From positions 9,694,501 through 9,758,500 of the forward strand of contig CM073886.1 of assembly GCA_037176705.1 (NCBI GenBank): 64,000 nucleotides of DNA, in the 5' to 3' direction. Source of the DNA: Molossus alvarezi (taxonomy: Eukaryota > Chordata > Mammalia > Chiroptera > Molossidae). This document shows positions 1 to 31,500 of the stretch, piece after piece (position 1 is the first letter of the stretch; every line of letters begins with the position of its first letter). A model generated the notes under the pieces. It ran no database searches. It saw only the letters and a list, made by a program, of their open reading frames with translations, and was not told the DNA's origin. A program made the translations under genes and the position numbers.

Positions 1-15079
<15,079 letters not shown>

Positions 15080-15289
15080 CTTTGCTCATTTACACTGTTA
15101 CAACAGAGGAATACGCAAGGGGGTTCAGGTCTTAGGCCTGACTCCCTTGCTGCCCCTCACCAACTAGCCCAGACTCCAGGTTCTCTCATCACCCGTTTCC
15201 ACACCTCACCATGACCCGTGGCTCCCCCAGATTTTCCAAGTACACTCTTTCACGTAACAACACATTCTCTCTCCACCTCCCAACTCTCC

Positions 15290-16690
15290 CCTCAGACCAC
15301 CAGGCCCATCTCGTGCCCCCCCCAACACACACACACACCTAGCGCGCGCCCCACTTGCCCTCGGAGCAAGACCCCTCCCCCGCCCCCTTGCAGGCCCCGC
15401 CCCCTCCCGCCTCCTCACCGGCCAGCGGCCCGGGCCAAGCCCGGCTCCCGCTCCCACACACCCGCTCGCGTCCCCGCGCCCCGATCCTCCGGCCAAGAGG
15501 TGGCACCTATTCGGGGCGTTGGAAACACCGCGAGACCGAGCCCGAGACCCGGCTTCGGCCCTGAATCTGGGCGGGGGGATAGGGGAAACGCGCGCCGCTG
15601 CCCTCTCCTCCCGCCCCGGTGCGTTCTGCCCCCCCCATCTCCGCGCACGCGCGGCGCGGCCCCACTCACCCGCTCGTGTCGAGCGGCTCCCCCTCCCCCC
15701 ACCCCGCGCGGCACCTCAGTGGCGCGAGGCGGCGGCGGCGGCGGCAGCGCGAGACCCGGCCCCGCAGCGGTGGCGGCGGCGGCGCCCCCCCACCACCACC
15801 TCCCCGGCGCGCGCACCAAACACCACCGCCACCTGCGCGAGGCCCAGCAGGCACAGCGTCGACATTCGCACTTTCGCCACGGGCGCCACCGGGGGACCAA
15901 AGGGGCCGAGGATAGCAGTTTCGCCTCGGCCAGCGCCCGATGAGGCTCGAGAGTTGCGGCCTAGGGAACCTGGAGATTGGCCGCATCCCCCGGAGAGTGG
16001 GCTTCACCACGACTATCCAGCTGCTCTGGCCTGGGGCCGTTGACGAATCGGCGGCGACGAAAGCAGCGACTAATCCCCGAGGAAAAGGGGGCGGGGCGGA
16101 CGGGAGGAGGCCAGCCAGAGCTGGGGAGATTTGAGTGACGCGTTGAACGGGCGCAGATTCGTCAGGCGGGCGGGGCGAATGGGTGGATGAGACGCGCGCT
16201 CCTTTGCTCCTCTTGCCTTCCCCTTTCTTGCGCGGCCAAACGTCTAAGAGGTTGCAGATTCGCCACAGGTCCCGGCCCCAGCTGTTGCCTCCCTTCACCC
16301 GCTTTGGTGGAGTCAAGGAAAAAATGCCTGGTTAGCCAAGCCCTGTTGGCAGAGTCAGCCACTTTTCTGGATTTTCTTACTAGTACAATTCAGGGAACGG
16401 CCCAGTTCCGACCCGAGGAAAATGGCTATGGCCCAAAGCTCCTCTCAGAGTCCGACGAGAATTCTCGGCTGAACATCGAGGCCTGAGTAATTCTGAGGAG
16501 CCGGCCTAGCGAATCTGCGAATTCTCCTGTGGGCGGAGCCAAGGCGCCGTGCGCAGAGGGCGTGGTCAGAGCGTGCGGACCCTGGCGTCGCTGGGGCGCT
16601 TCCTGTAGGACCCATCGAAACCCCGGCGGACAGGGAGGGGTGCCCATGAGATGGGAAACTACAGCCAACCATGGTGACTCAGGCCGTTTG
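15290..16690 (-). promoter_or_regulatory. SETD1A: SETD1A CpG-island promoter and non-coding exon 1 region
   Basis: GC- and CpG-dense DNA directly upstream of SETD1A exon 2. A good minus-strand donor (GAGCGG then GTGAGTGGG) at 15,661-15,669 would close a non-coding exon 1 that begins at or right of 15,670; a second possible donor is at about 15,414-15,420. A minus-strand CCAAT box is at 15,976-15,980 and GC boxes lie at about 16,087-16,098. There is no TATA box. The transcription start cannot be fixed from sequence alone. Long open frames here on both strands are a by-product of GC content. Confidence 0.8.
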
Positions 16691-17214
16691 CCTGGCGCTG
16701 CACATAATGCAGGGAGCGTTTCCCTCCCGTTATCCTCGTTGGGCCTCTAGCTGCTTAAGATGCCCACTTGACAGATAGGGAAACTGAGACCCCCCCAGAA
16801 GGTTTCGCATTTTGCCCGTACTCGGCCATCTTTAATGATTAAATCCAAAGGCTTCCTTAAAGTTTTGTGATAAACCTGGTGGGTCTTAAAAGACCCCTGA
16901 GTGGGTCATGTAGAAAATAAACTAGGTTTCACAGGAACTAGGGTGGACTGGTCGATTCTCTACGCATCATGGTCCCAGTGCCCGCCGTTTTTAGCAGGGG
17001 TGGGGGTAGGAATGCTATACTTACGCGGTCCCACCGCTGGAGGGCAGCACCAGCCCAGGTTTATACCTGGAACCCTGGGATTAAAGCCGCCTGACTGGGC
17101 ACCCTTTTTGTGTGTCTTGGACGCGGGGTATTCTGGTGTACAGGTAATGGCATTCCCAAGAGGCCCTTTTGCCTGAGCTGAGGATATCTTAAGTTCCGGA
17201 CCTCTACAGCTCTC

Positions 17215-17328
17215 TCTGTATGACCTTGGGCAAGTCATTGACCTCTCAAAGCTTCAGATTCTTACACTGTAATGGTTATTAATTCCTGTCACACAGGATT
17301 ATTGTAGGCATCAGAAAAGCACAGGAAA
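17215..17328 (+). repeat. MIR SINE remnant
   Basis: GACCTTGGGCAAGTCATTGACC, then GATTATTGTAGGCATCAGA; cut on the right by a younger Ves SINE. Confidence 0.65.
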
Positions 17329-17562
17329 TGCCCTGGCTGGTTTGGCTCGGCAATTAGAGCGTTGGCGGGCAGACCAAAGAGTTGTGGGTTCCATTCTGGT
17401 CCAGGGTATGTACCTTGATTGCATTTCAGTCCCCGAACCTAGTCGGGTCATGCAGGAGCCAGCCATTCGATTTGTCTCTCACATCGATGTTTCTCTTTCT
17501 CACTCACTCTATCTGAAGATAAATGGAAAAATATCCTTGGGTGAGGATTTAAAAAAAACACA
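17329..17562 (+). mobile_element. Ves-type SINE, plus strand
   Basis: Starts TGCCCTGGCTGGTTTGGCTCG, ends GGGTGAGGATTTAAAAAAAA. Duplication CACAGGAAA at 17,320-17,328 and 17,563-17,571. Sits between SETD1A and ORAI3. Confidence 0.93.
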
Positions 17563-17749
17563 CACAGGAAAGGCCCTTGAAGCCTGGTTCATATAATTTT
17601 ACCATTTTAAGTAATAGGAAAAGAGAAAAAGGGTACTTGTTCAAGATCTCACACTATAAGAAAAAGAGAGAGGATTGGGATCCTTACATTTTCTCAAGTC
17701 AAACATTAAGAGATTCCCTATGTGATAGTAAAGGTAATCCAAGCTTTCA

Positions 17750-17910
17750 CTGACTAGCTGTGTGGCTCTGAGCAAAATCTTCAGCCTTGGGCCTCAGGTC
17801 CCTTACCTCTGAAATGGAAATGAGAAAGATTTGTGTCTTTGGGTGGTTGTGAGGATTAAATGAGATAACCTATGAAAGACCCTAATATGTAATAGTCACT
17901 CAAAAATTAA
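17750..17910 (+). repeat. MIR SINE remnant
   Basis: GCTGTGTGGCTCTGAGCAAA, CCTCTGAAATGGAAATGAG and GAGGATTAAATGAGATAA are MIR hallmarks. Confidence 0.65.
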
Positions 17911-18189
17911 AAAACAACTAAAGAGTAAAAGAAAGTTATGCTACTCAATGGAAAAGAGAGAGACCCTAGGCTCAGGAACAAGAGTGCAAAAGCCTTTTGC
18001 CTTGGAATAACTCAGTCTCTACATTCAGAAGCTACTGGCCCTGTTAGCATCAGGAGGTCATACTTGGAACCTACTCTCCCACACCCTTGTCCAGCACCCA
18101 GGTACACTTGCCTCTACTGATCTCTTAGGACCAAGTCACCTGATCCCAAGGAAGCCTCCCCTTCACCCCATTCACAGTCACAGGCACAT

Positions 18190-19018
18190 CTGTGAAACAA
18201 TTTATTATACAAACAAGGTGCATCAAAAATTCAGTGTCAGAATAGCTCTGTACTCCAAGGGTTAGGGACTGGACCTTCTCCTTTAAAACCTCACCCCACC
18301 CCTTGCTAGGGAGTCAAACTGGGTGCACAACTCCACAGCCTCCAAAGACCCCCAAGACTGGCACCGAAGAGTGGGAATCAGATACAGAAGCATTAAGTGT
18401 GGGTCTAGGGAAGTTGGACAGGCACTTGAACCTCCAAAAATAGGGAGGCTCCTTCTAGGAAAGTCTGGACCTATGCCTGGGGCAGAAACATCCAAATCCC
18501 TCTATATAGCAACTAAAGCAAGTGTGAGAAACAGATAGAAATGTGGGGATGGTGAAAAGCTTCCCAACATATGCCAACCATAAAATAGATTCTACAAAAA
18601 TAAAGCAAGGGTTGGCTGCCTTCTGGGGCAGTTGGGCGGGCGTGTAACCTGACCTCCACATCCTATATAGGGGCAAGTGGCTGTAAGAGTCAGCACCAAA
18701 GGTCTCCCTGCCTCCATTCCACCTACTGTATGAACCCTGGACTGAGGACCTACTAATTCCTCCTTTGCTCCTCCCAGCCCTGATGAAGAACAGAACTTAC
18801 AAAAACCATGGTACAGGCTGACAGGGAGAATCCCTGGGAATGTGGGAGCTGCCCAAAGGCCCAGCCCAAAGAACCCTGAGGCCAGGAACCTGGTCTCTAT
18901 TTAAGAGTGGCCATAGGAAGTGCCTCCAGGCAGGGTCAGGAAACAGTGGTCTGTAGACCATCGGCCTTTGGCTGAACACTGAAGAAGGCAGGACCTATAA
19001 CGGTGGGTAACACCAGCC
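18190..19018 (-). other. ORAI3: ORAI3 3' untranslated region with polyadenylation signal
   Basis: Minus-strand AATAAA occurs at 18,201-18,206 about 810 bases beyond the ORAI3 stop codon. No other AATAAA lies between. I infer this as the 3' end of the ORAI3 messenger; the exact cleavage site is not determined. Confidence 0.65.
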
Positions 19019-23728
<4,710 letters not shown>

Positions 23729-24039
23729 TTAACCAGTCCCAGCCTGTGACTGGGAGTTCCTGGGCCCTGGATCACTCCAAGTGCACGCAGACACACCCAC
23801 ACATCCAGAGCTCCAACCCCCTATATAAATTGTGAACTCAGGAAAGGTGAGCCCATCTGTTGTAGGGGCTTTGCGAACTCAGTTCCTAGAAGCCGAGAAA
23901 GTCCTAAGCTCCCAGATACATCCAAACAGCCCCGACTCCGAGAGCCACAAAGGGTAAGCACTCAGGTCCTCCCCGACCACCCCCACGCTTCCAACGCCGC
24001 AGACAGATACAGGAACTCGGTGGCCCCAGCTGGAAGAGT

Positions 24040-25526
24040 TTGAGATTTATAGCAAACTGCATTGTACAGACCCGGGGCCCAGCCCGGCTGGGCCCCCAAC
24101 TTGTCACCCGCCGGGCTGCTTCTTCCCCTTCCCCCAAGCGGCCCCAACCTCTAGCCTTTCGCGATCCCCAGGACCCCCTCCCACCGACCTTTGGTCCGCC
24201 CAGTCCCTCCCCCCAACCCGCGCACCTCCCCGTTACCTGAGGTATGTGGATAAATTCCCCCCTCCCCTACAATGGTACAACCCAGCTACCCCCGGAGGCC
24301 TGGGTTGAGGGGCGGGCCCTGGCTCCCCAAACCCCGCCCCCGCACAGGAGAAAGGGGCAGGGGCCGGGCCAAGAGTGTTACTAAGTTCCCATGGCAACCA
24401 AGAGGGGCCATTACCAGCCTTAGCCCCAGCTTTGGGACGTGTCCATTGGCTGCTATTTCCATGGCAACCAGGAGTGGCAGTTCCCTGGACAAATGGGATA
24501 CAAGTTTCCATGACGGTAAGTGGGAAGAGCCAAACTGGAAGAGTCCCATCTTCCCCATCGTTGGGCTGGCACCCCACCCCACCCCCCTTCAGGCCAGAAG
24601 GGGTGCAACTACTCAATACAGTAAAGCAAGCAAGAGCCTGGTGGTGGTGCAGTCCAAATTGGGCGCCCACTGGTCCAGTCTCAGTCCAAGCAGTCCAGCC
24701 CCTCACACTCCAGCTCCCCCAGGTCCGAGATTCCCCAGGTTCAAGTAACACTTCAGTACAGATGAATGTTCAAGTATTGAGCGGGGAGGCAGGTAGGGGG
24801 CTGGGGTACCCCTCACCACTCCCCTGGGCCATGCTGAACAGCAGATAGGCCAGCTGGCCCCCACTCCTCGCAATAGCTGCCATTGTCAGTGACTTTTCAA
24901 GGAGTCAGGGTTGGGGGAAGTAACTGAAACTAGGGAGTAAGGAGAGGAGTGACCCCCTGAGGGAGTGCTACTGCCCCCATACCTGCTCTTGCCCTCCCAC
25001 CCCTCACTCAGCCCTGGCTTTCCCTGGTTCCCCGAGTACCCCCACCTCTGACACCTGGACTCCCAATTGCTTCTCTGGTTTCCCTTTTTGCCCCGCCCCC
25101 CAACTCCAAGTATCTGGTCTGTTCCCTGCACCCTTGGTGGTCTGCTTTCTGCCCCCCTCCCCCAGCCCATTCTCCACCTCCCCCAGCCCCTGGCTCCCAG
25201 TATCCCTCCCTCAAACTTGCACCTTACCCCCCTCCCACCATCCCTTTGGCTCAGCAACCCCCAGTACCTCTGACCCACTCCCCCCAGGGGATGGACAATG
25301 AAGCAGGTGGAAGGGGGAGGGGATGGGAAGGAGAAACCCCCAGAAATATCAGTGCAGGGGGTAGAGAGTGGGGAGGCTGGCTCAAGTCCCTGGGCAGGAA
25401 TCCCAAGTCAAAAAACTCAGGAATCCCAAGTCATGAGGTGGGTAACCTGGCCTCCTGGCAGGGGTAAAATGAAGGCCCGAGGTTCAGGCTCCTGATGAGT
25501 CCTGGGGGAGGGTGGGGGGCACCCAA
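24040..25526 (-). other. FBXL19: FBXL19 3' UTR candidate region
   Basis: About 1.5 kb between the FBXL19 stop and the ORAI3 promoter, G/C-rich and free of recognisable SINE or LINE sequence. No minus-strand AATAAA or ATTAAA was spotted, so the 3' end of FBXL19 is not located. The open frames on both strands here have no similarity I recognise. Confidence 0.4.
24385..24475. promoter_or_regulatory. Two RFX X-box-like motifs between FBXL19 and ORAI3
   Basis: GTTCCCATGGCAAC at about 24,385-24,398 matches 13 of 14 positions of the X-box pattern GTNRCCNNNRGYAAC when the spacer is two bases. A second, weaker copy (ATTTCCATGGCAAC) lies about 70 bases further on. A third related TTTCCATGACGG follows. 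These could serve the ORAI3 promoter about 700 bases away or be chance matches. Confidence 0.35.
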
Positions 25527-28500
25527 CTAGCTGTCTTTGAGAAGCAGCTTCTCCTCTGGGCAGCGGAAGGGGCCAGGAGGCCCGGCAGCTGCTAGCCGGG
25601 CACAAGCTTCAGGTGAGAGCTGGCGGCAGGAGCGCAGGTCTAGACGGCGTAGGCGAGGGCAGCGGCGGAACAGCGGAAGGCAATGGTCAGTGAGGCGGTG
25701 GCAACCTGGGGATGGGGCAATGGTAGCCAACACCAGGAAAGTGAGTAGGGGGTAGGCACTGGTCATGGAAACCAACAGGCTGGCAGGATGGACAGACAGG
25801 GGACCATGCTTACCAGCAAGATTGAGGTGTACCAGGGTCTCTCGCAGTGGCGAGGTGGGGGCCGTGAGGAGATGGACGCTGGGATCCCCGACATGGGCGC
25901 AGTGGCTCAGGTCCAGTGCGCTCAGCTGGGGCGCATGTCGCAGAAGGAGCCGCAGGGAGGCATCTGTCAGCTCCAGGCCTGCCAAGCGCAGCTCTGCTAC
26001 CCCCTGCAGCCGCCCACGGCTCTCCGTTTGCCCTGGGTAGGCAGATAAGAAGTCAGCACTCCCACCCCTCTGCTTCTGTCCCTGCATCTAGGCATCCAGA
26101 CCAGCTGTTTCCATACTCATATCCCTTACCACCACCTAAATCTGCTCCCACTATATGTGAAGCTCAGCCTTCTCTCTCTGCGTGGCCTGCTCTTCTCCTA
26201 AACACCCACACATCTGACCTCATCTCCTCTGTTCATTGCTCAGCCTCCTCAGTGAAGCCTGCCATGATTACTCCACTTGAAACTACAATATTTCACAAAG
26301 TCATACCCTTCCCTGCATTATTTTTCCCCCCTTTCCCACCATCTAAGATATATTTCTCTCTCCTTCCAATAGAATGTCAGTTCCATGGAGGTAAGAATTT
26401 TTGTCTGTCTTATTTTTGTTGTATCCCCAACAACTGCAACACAGGTGCTCAGTATATAGTCACGCATCCAACAAATGACATCCTAACGGGACTACCATTC
26501 CAGGTTGCTCTACTTCTCTCTCCTAACATGATTAATTAGTAAAGTCACCAACTGGATCCCTTTTCCTCCACCCCCCACCCCCTCATCACCACTCTGAGTC
26601 AATACCACTCTTGTCCCAACTCCTGCCCCAGCCTCTTCACTCATTCTAGTCTCTCCTCTTCTGGAATCCAGAGACAGCCATTCTCAAATACAAGTGGAAC
26701 AACATCCCTTGTCTACTAAAAACTCTCTGACAGCACCTCAAATAACTTAAACCTCTTTGGTGGAACATTCTATTTTCTGTAAGATCTTATCCCTTTCTCA
26801 GCTCTTAACTCCTCTCCCTCACCCCCAAACATTTGGACCAAACTCCACAAGTGACTCTGCCTTGAAAGACTCTCCCTGTGGCCATCTGTGCTCAGCCCTC
26901 TGCCTGGTCAGCATCCCTGGCTTTTAGGTCTGAGCTCAGAGGACTCCTCTTCCCCTATCTCCAGGGTAGATGAATTTACACTGCTCATCTCTGCACCCAA
27001 AGTACACAGTCTGCTTCCCTTTTATTGGATCTACCACATTCCTGGCATTATAGTTTCTGTCTGTCTGTTTTTTAGAACTAAATGCCTATGGTACCCCAGC
27101 AGCCACTAACTGAGCTCTCACTATAGGCCAGACACAGGCTAAGTGGCCATCTACCCCTAGGCCAGTGGCTCTCAAACTATGTCCCCTGGAAGGCTGGTTA
27201 AAATGGATTGCTGGCCCTGCCCCCAGAATTTAGGTTGGGGCCTCAGAGTTTATTTTTCTAGCAAGTTCTCCAGTGATGAAGCTGCTGATCTGGAGACCAT
27301 GCTTTAACAACCACAGCCTTGGGAAACAAGCTCTCTATCATTCCTGTTTACAGATGAGAAAATGGAGGCTCAAATCATTAAGCAATCTGTCTAGAGTCAC
27401 ATGACTATGAAGTAACAAAGCTAGGACCGCAGGCCTGGTGACTCCAAGTCCAAACACTTACCACAAAGCTATATGCCTCCTAGGCACCAGCCTAGCCCCT
27501 AGATAAACCAAATCAGATGCCACAAACTCATGAACCTAGTTCACACAAAGTGTTTTATGGAGACTACATAATGCTAAAAATTTTCTTAGTTACTAAGCCT
27601 ACCAAAAGGACATTTTTATAAAAATATTTAGATGTTGAACTTTTCCTTGAAAATCATAAGATCTGGTATGACTGGGCTACCCCTTTTACCTGATAATTGG
27701 CTGGAGCTGGGTTGCTAGAGGCTACTTCCTAATGTCCTACATAAACCCATCACTTGTTACCTACCAGCCTGCCTCTGTGGGTACCTGACTTCGCAAGCCC
27801 TGAATCCCACCCCCTTCATTTTTTTATTTTTGGTTAATTCTTACTTGGAGATATTTTTCCATTGATTTTTAGATAGAATGGAAGGGAGGGAGGGGGAGAG
27901 AGAAAGACAAACAAAGATTGGTTGCCTCCTGCGTAACCAGGTTGGGGACTGAACCTGCAACCCAGGTATGCTCCTTTGACTGGAAGTTGAACCTGTAACC
28001 TTATGGTCCATGAGCCAATGCTTTAACTGCTGAGCCAAACCAGCCAGGGTACCCCCTCCTTTTTAAAAAAATTTATTTATTTTTTGATTTTCAGATAGTG
28101 TAGAAGGAACGAAGGGAGAGAGAGAAACATCAATGTTACATTGATTGGTTGCCTCCCACATGACCCCAACCAGGGCTGGGGACAAACCGTAACCAAGGTA
28201 CATGCCCCTGACTGGAATCGAACCCGCAATTTATTGGTCCATGGGCCAACACTCTAACCACTGAGCCAAACTGACCTGAGTCCCCCCTTCCCTTTTTTAA
28301 ATTTGAGGAGCTGAGAACCTGGAGAGGGAATACATCTCAGTTTTGGGAAGAAAAGCCACTAGAGGAAAGTAGAGGAGATAGGGCACCCTGGCTTGGACAG
28401 GGAAAAGAGGGCATCAGCAAGGGTTTCACTGAGGTGGCAGCATTTAAGCTGGGCCTTCAAGGACTAACCCTGTAGAGAGGTGGGAAAAGAATATGCCAGG

Positions 28501-31500
28501 AAGAAAACAGCAGGGGCAAAAGCAAGAAATAGAACTTCAAGTCTTGCTCCAGGAACGCTGTACAAACTAGGGAACCAAGATCAGAAAGGTAGCTGCAGAG
28601 TTCCAACATGCACAATAGACCTCGAGGGCCCCAAGGCTCCTCTTTGCAAGTTCTTGATAAAGGGGCTTAAACTGAAGTGAATTCAGGCAGAAGGAGATGG
28701 GATCAGTTTGCCAGTCAACCAACACTTTCTCACCTCAGGGAGTGCACCATTCCCAATGCCCACCCTTATACATGCCTAAATCTTCCCGGCTCAGTCCAGT
28801 TCCAGTAAGAGTGGGCAATGGGTGAGTGCTCTGGTTTGGCTTTGCCTGTGTGACTTGCAGCCCTCAACCCCTCTGGGTTTCTGATACCTCATCCAGAAAA
28901 TGCAAAGAATCCTAGGTGCTTCTCTACTCCTTTTCCAAGGCTGCTGTGAAAGGGTGTGACGGGAGGGAGTGGGAAGGAAGGAGCCACGGAAGGGCTGTGA
29001 AAGCAAGGTGCTGGGGCAAGCAGACAGTCTTTGCCCTCACAGAGCTTCATAAACAGAGAACTAGTGAGAGGAAACAGATTTTAATCAAATCATTTCACAA
29101 CAGTACACTGACATATTGGGAGGGGACTGCTCTCAGAGTTGAAGAGGGATTCTAATCTCAATGAGAGAGAGAATCATGGAGGGCTTCTAGGAGGAAGTGG
29201 CATTTACACTGCAGCCTGAAGGGTGATTAGGTGTTAATCAGATGAAGGAAGATATAGCATTCTAGGCAAAGAAGAATGGGCAAAGGCACTGGGGCTGGAG
29301 GGAACTTGGCAAGAAGGTTGAGGTGGCCAAAATGCAGGAATTGCATAGGTGAGCAGGAAACAGACCATGCTAGGTCTTAGTGACTATATTAAAATACTGG
29401 TCTTTATCCGAAGAACACCAAGAAGCAACAAAAAGATTTTACAGCACAGGAGTGACATGGCTAGATTTGTCTTTCTGGATGGTTCCCCTAACTTCAGTGT
29501 GGAGAACAGACTGGTATGGACCAGAGAGGATGCTACTATAAGCATCCTAACTCTTGAAGCCCCGAGGCCTCAGTGCCCTCACCCCACACCTCTGTATGAC
29601 CCCCAATGTGACCAGGCCTCTGCTCACCTGACAAGCCTCAGCTCCCAGCATCCCCTGGGATATGGGCCTCCTATCCCACAAAACTACATATTCTGCTTCA
29701 TCTTCTCTAAGAAAGCCCTTTCAGTTCAAATAGCTCCTTTCAAGGAGGGCTCCATGCACTGCTCCTCCACCCCCACCATAGCCCTTAACATACATCATGC
29801 TATATAATCTATTTCTAAGTCTCTCCTGCATGACTGGGGTTGCCCCAGGGTGGGAGCTGATTGTTTGAGGTCTCCAGGGTCCTACATAGGCCCAGGCCCA
29901 GAATGTGTTCAACAATAAAAGCTGACTTTACTCGGTAGGGTACCTGGGCCTGACTTAGAGTGGAGAGGTGGCTCGTCTGACTGGGGAGATGATACCACCA
30001 CCTCCACAGAACCTTTCAAGTCAACTGGCTCCCTCTTTCTGCTCTTTTCCCTCAGGAAAATCCTGTCTTTTTACTATAGGACAAGGGAGTCCTATAGTTT
30101 ACTATAGGGTCCACACATAAATTTTAAAAGAATGTGAATTAATTTCCATCATTTAAAAACCAGGATACATCACAGAAAAATACTTATTTCTGGGTCTTCT
30201 TGACAAACAGAACTGACTGGCCACAGAGAGTCCACATTCTTCCATTGCAATAACTACTGCTCCCTTTGGAAGAAGCTCTCCAGTAGAGACCACCATACCC
30301 AGCAACTTCACTCATGTGCCCTGGTTTCTCCCAGAATTCAGTGTCATCCTTCTGTCCTATACTATGCTTCATCCCATAATTCTCTCCCCCTGGAGGGCAG
30401 GGATTGCGTCCTCTTCATACTGTTTGTTCCTTCCACTCCTATCACAGGGCAGCACACAGTAGATGAATGAATGAATGAACAATGGCCAAGCAGGGCCTTC
30501 CTATTTAAATTCAAGTGTTCTATCCTTTCTTCAAATCCTGAACACCTAGCATGAGTCAGAAGAGACCCTGGAGGCCTCATAGCCCCACCTTCCACAACCC
30601 ATTCTACAAATGAACCAACAGAGGCTGCACCTGGTTTGGTGTCTGGCGGAGGCAGCAGCAGCTCTCGGAGCTGGGAGTCTTTAACATCCTCTATCCAGCG
30701 CAGGTCCAGGAGCCGCAGGGCAGGCAGTGGGGCTGAGCCCAGGGCAGAGACAGAGAGCCAGGAGCAGCCAGACAGCACCAGTTCCTGCAGGCCTGGGGGA
30801 AGTTAGGAAGCTGGTACTAGGAGGGCTCTGTGCCAGGTCTATCCCACAAGTCACTCTATCCGACCTCACCACCTTGCCATACCTTGCAGTCGGTTCAGAA
30901 GCCACATGAGCTGCTTCTTGGAGACACCTGTCCAGCTGAGGTCCAGGGCTCGAGGTTGGCGACGAACCACACCACTAAGCATAGGTGGAGTGAGTGACTT
31001 CCGCCGGCTCAGGTCCATTCGAGGCCACAGACGCTTGTCATAGCACCTGCAGGCCACAAGAGGGTAGGCAGCCCTCAGCTCTCAGGGAGCCCACAACCCT
31101 CCCCCACATTCAATGGTTCATTCCAGTTTTCTCCTGATCCATACAGAAGGTGGGAGGGAAGCATTGCAGGAAGTTCCTTGACCCAGAACAAGAGCACTGA
31201 ATTTGGGGCTCAAGCCCATCACTACATGAGAAGCAAGATGCTGGAAAAATCCATTCTTCTCCTTGAGCCTCAGAGGCCTGGTTTAGAAAATGAAGATAAT
31301 GATCCTTACTAGCCTGCCCTACAGGGCTGCTATAAGATCAGATGAGGTCATTCTGGTTTTCATACCTTACATCTTATAATGCATTCTGCCAAAGACACAC
31401 AAAAACACTATATGCTGTGTGTGCTGTAACACCAAAAGGATCTATCAGCACTCCCAACCCCCACCTCGGACTGCTCACTAAGTTATGTTGTTGGCTTGTG

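Noticed and set aside
15218..15943. 241-codon plus-strand frame across the SETD1A promoter
   Set aside because: Composition is that of GC-rich promoter DNA, other frames are equally open, and no domain is visible.
24233..24751. Open frames of about 100-170 codons on both strands between FBXL19 and ORAI3
   Set aside because: No recognisable domain, both strands open, and typical of GC-rich untranslated DNA.
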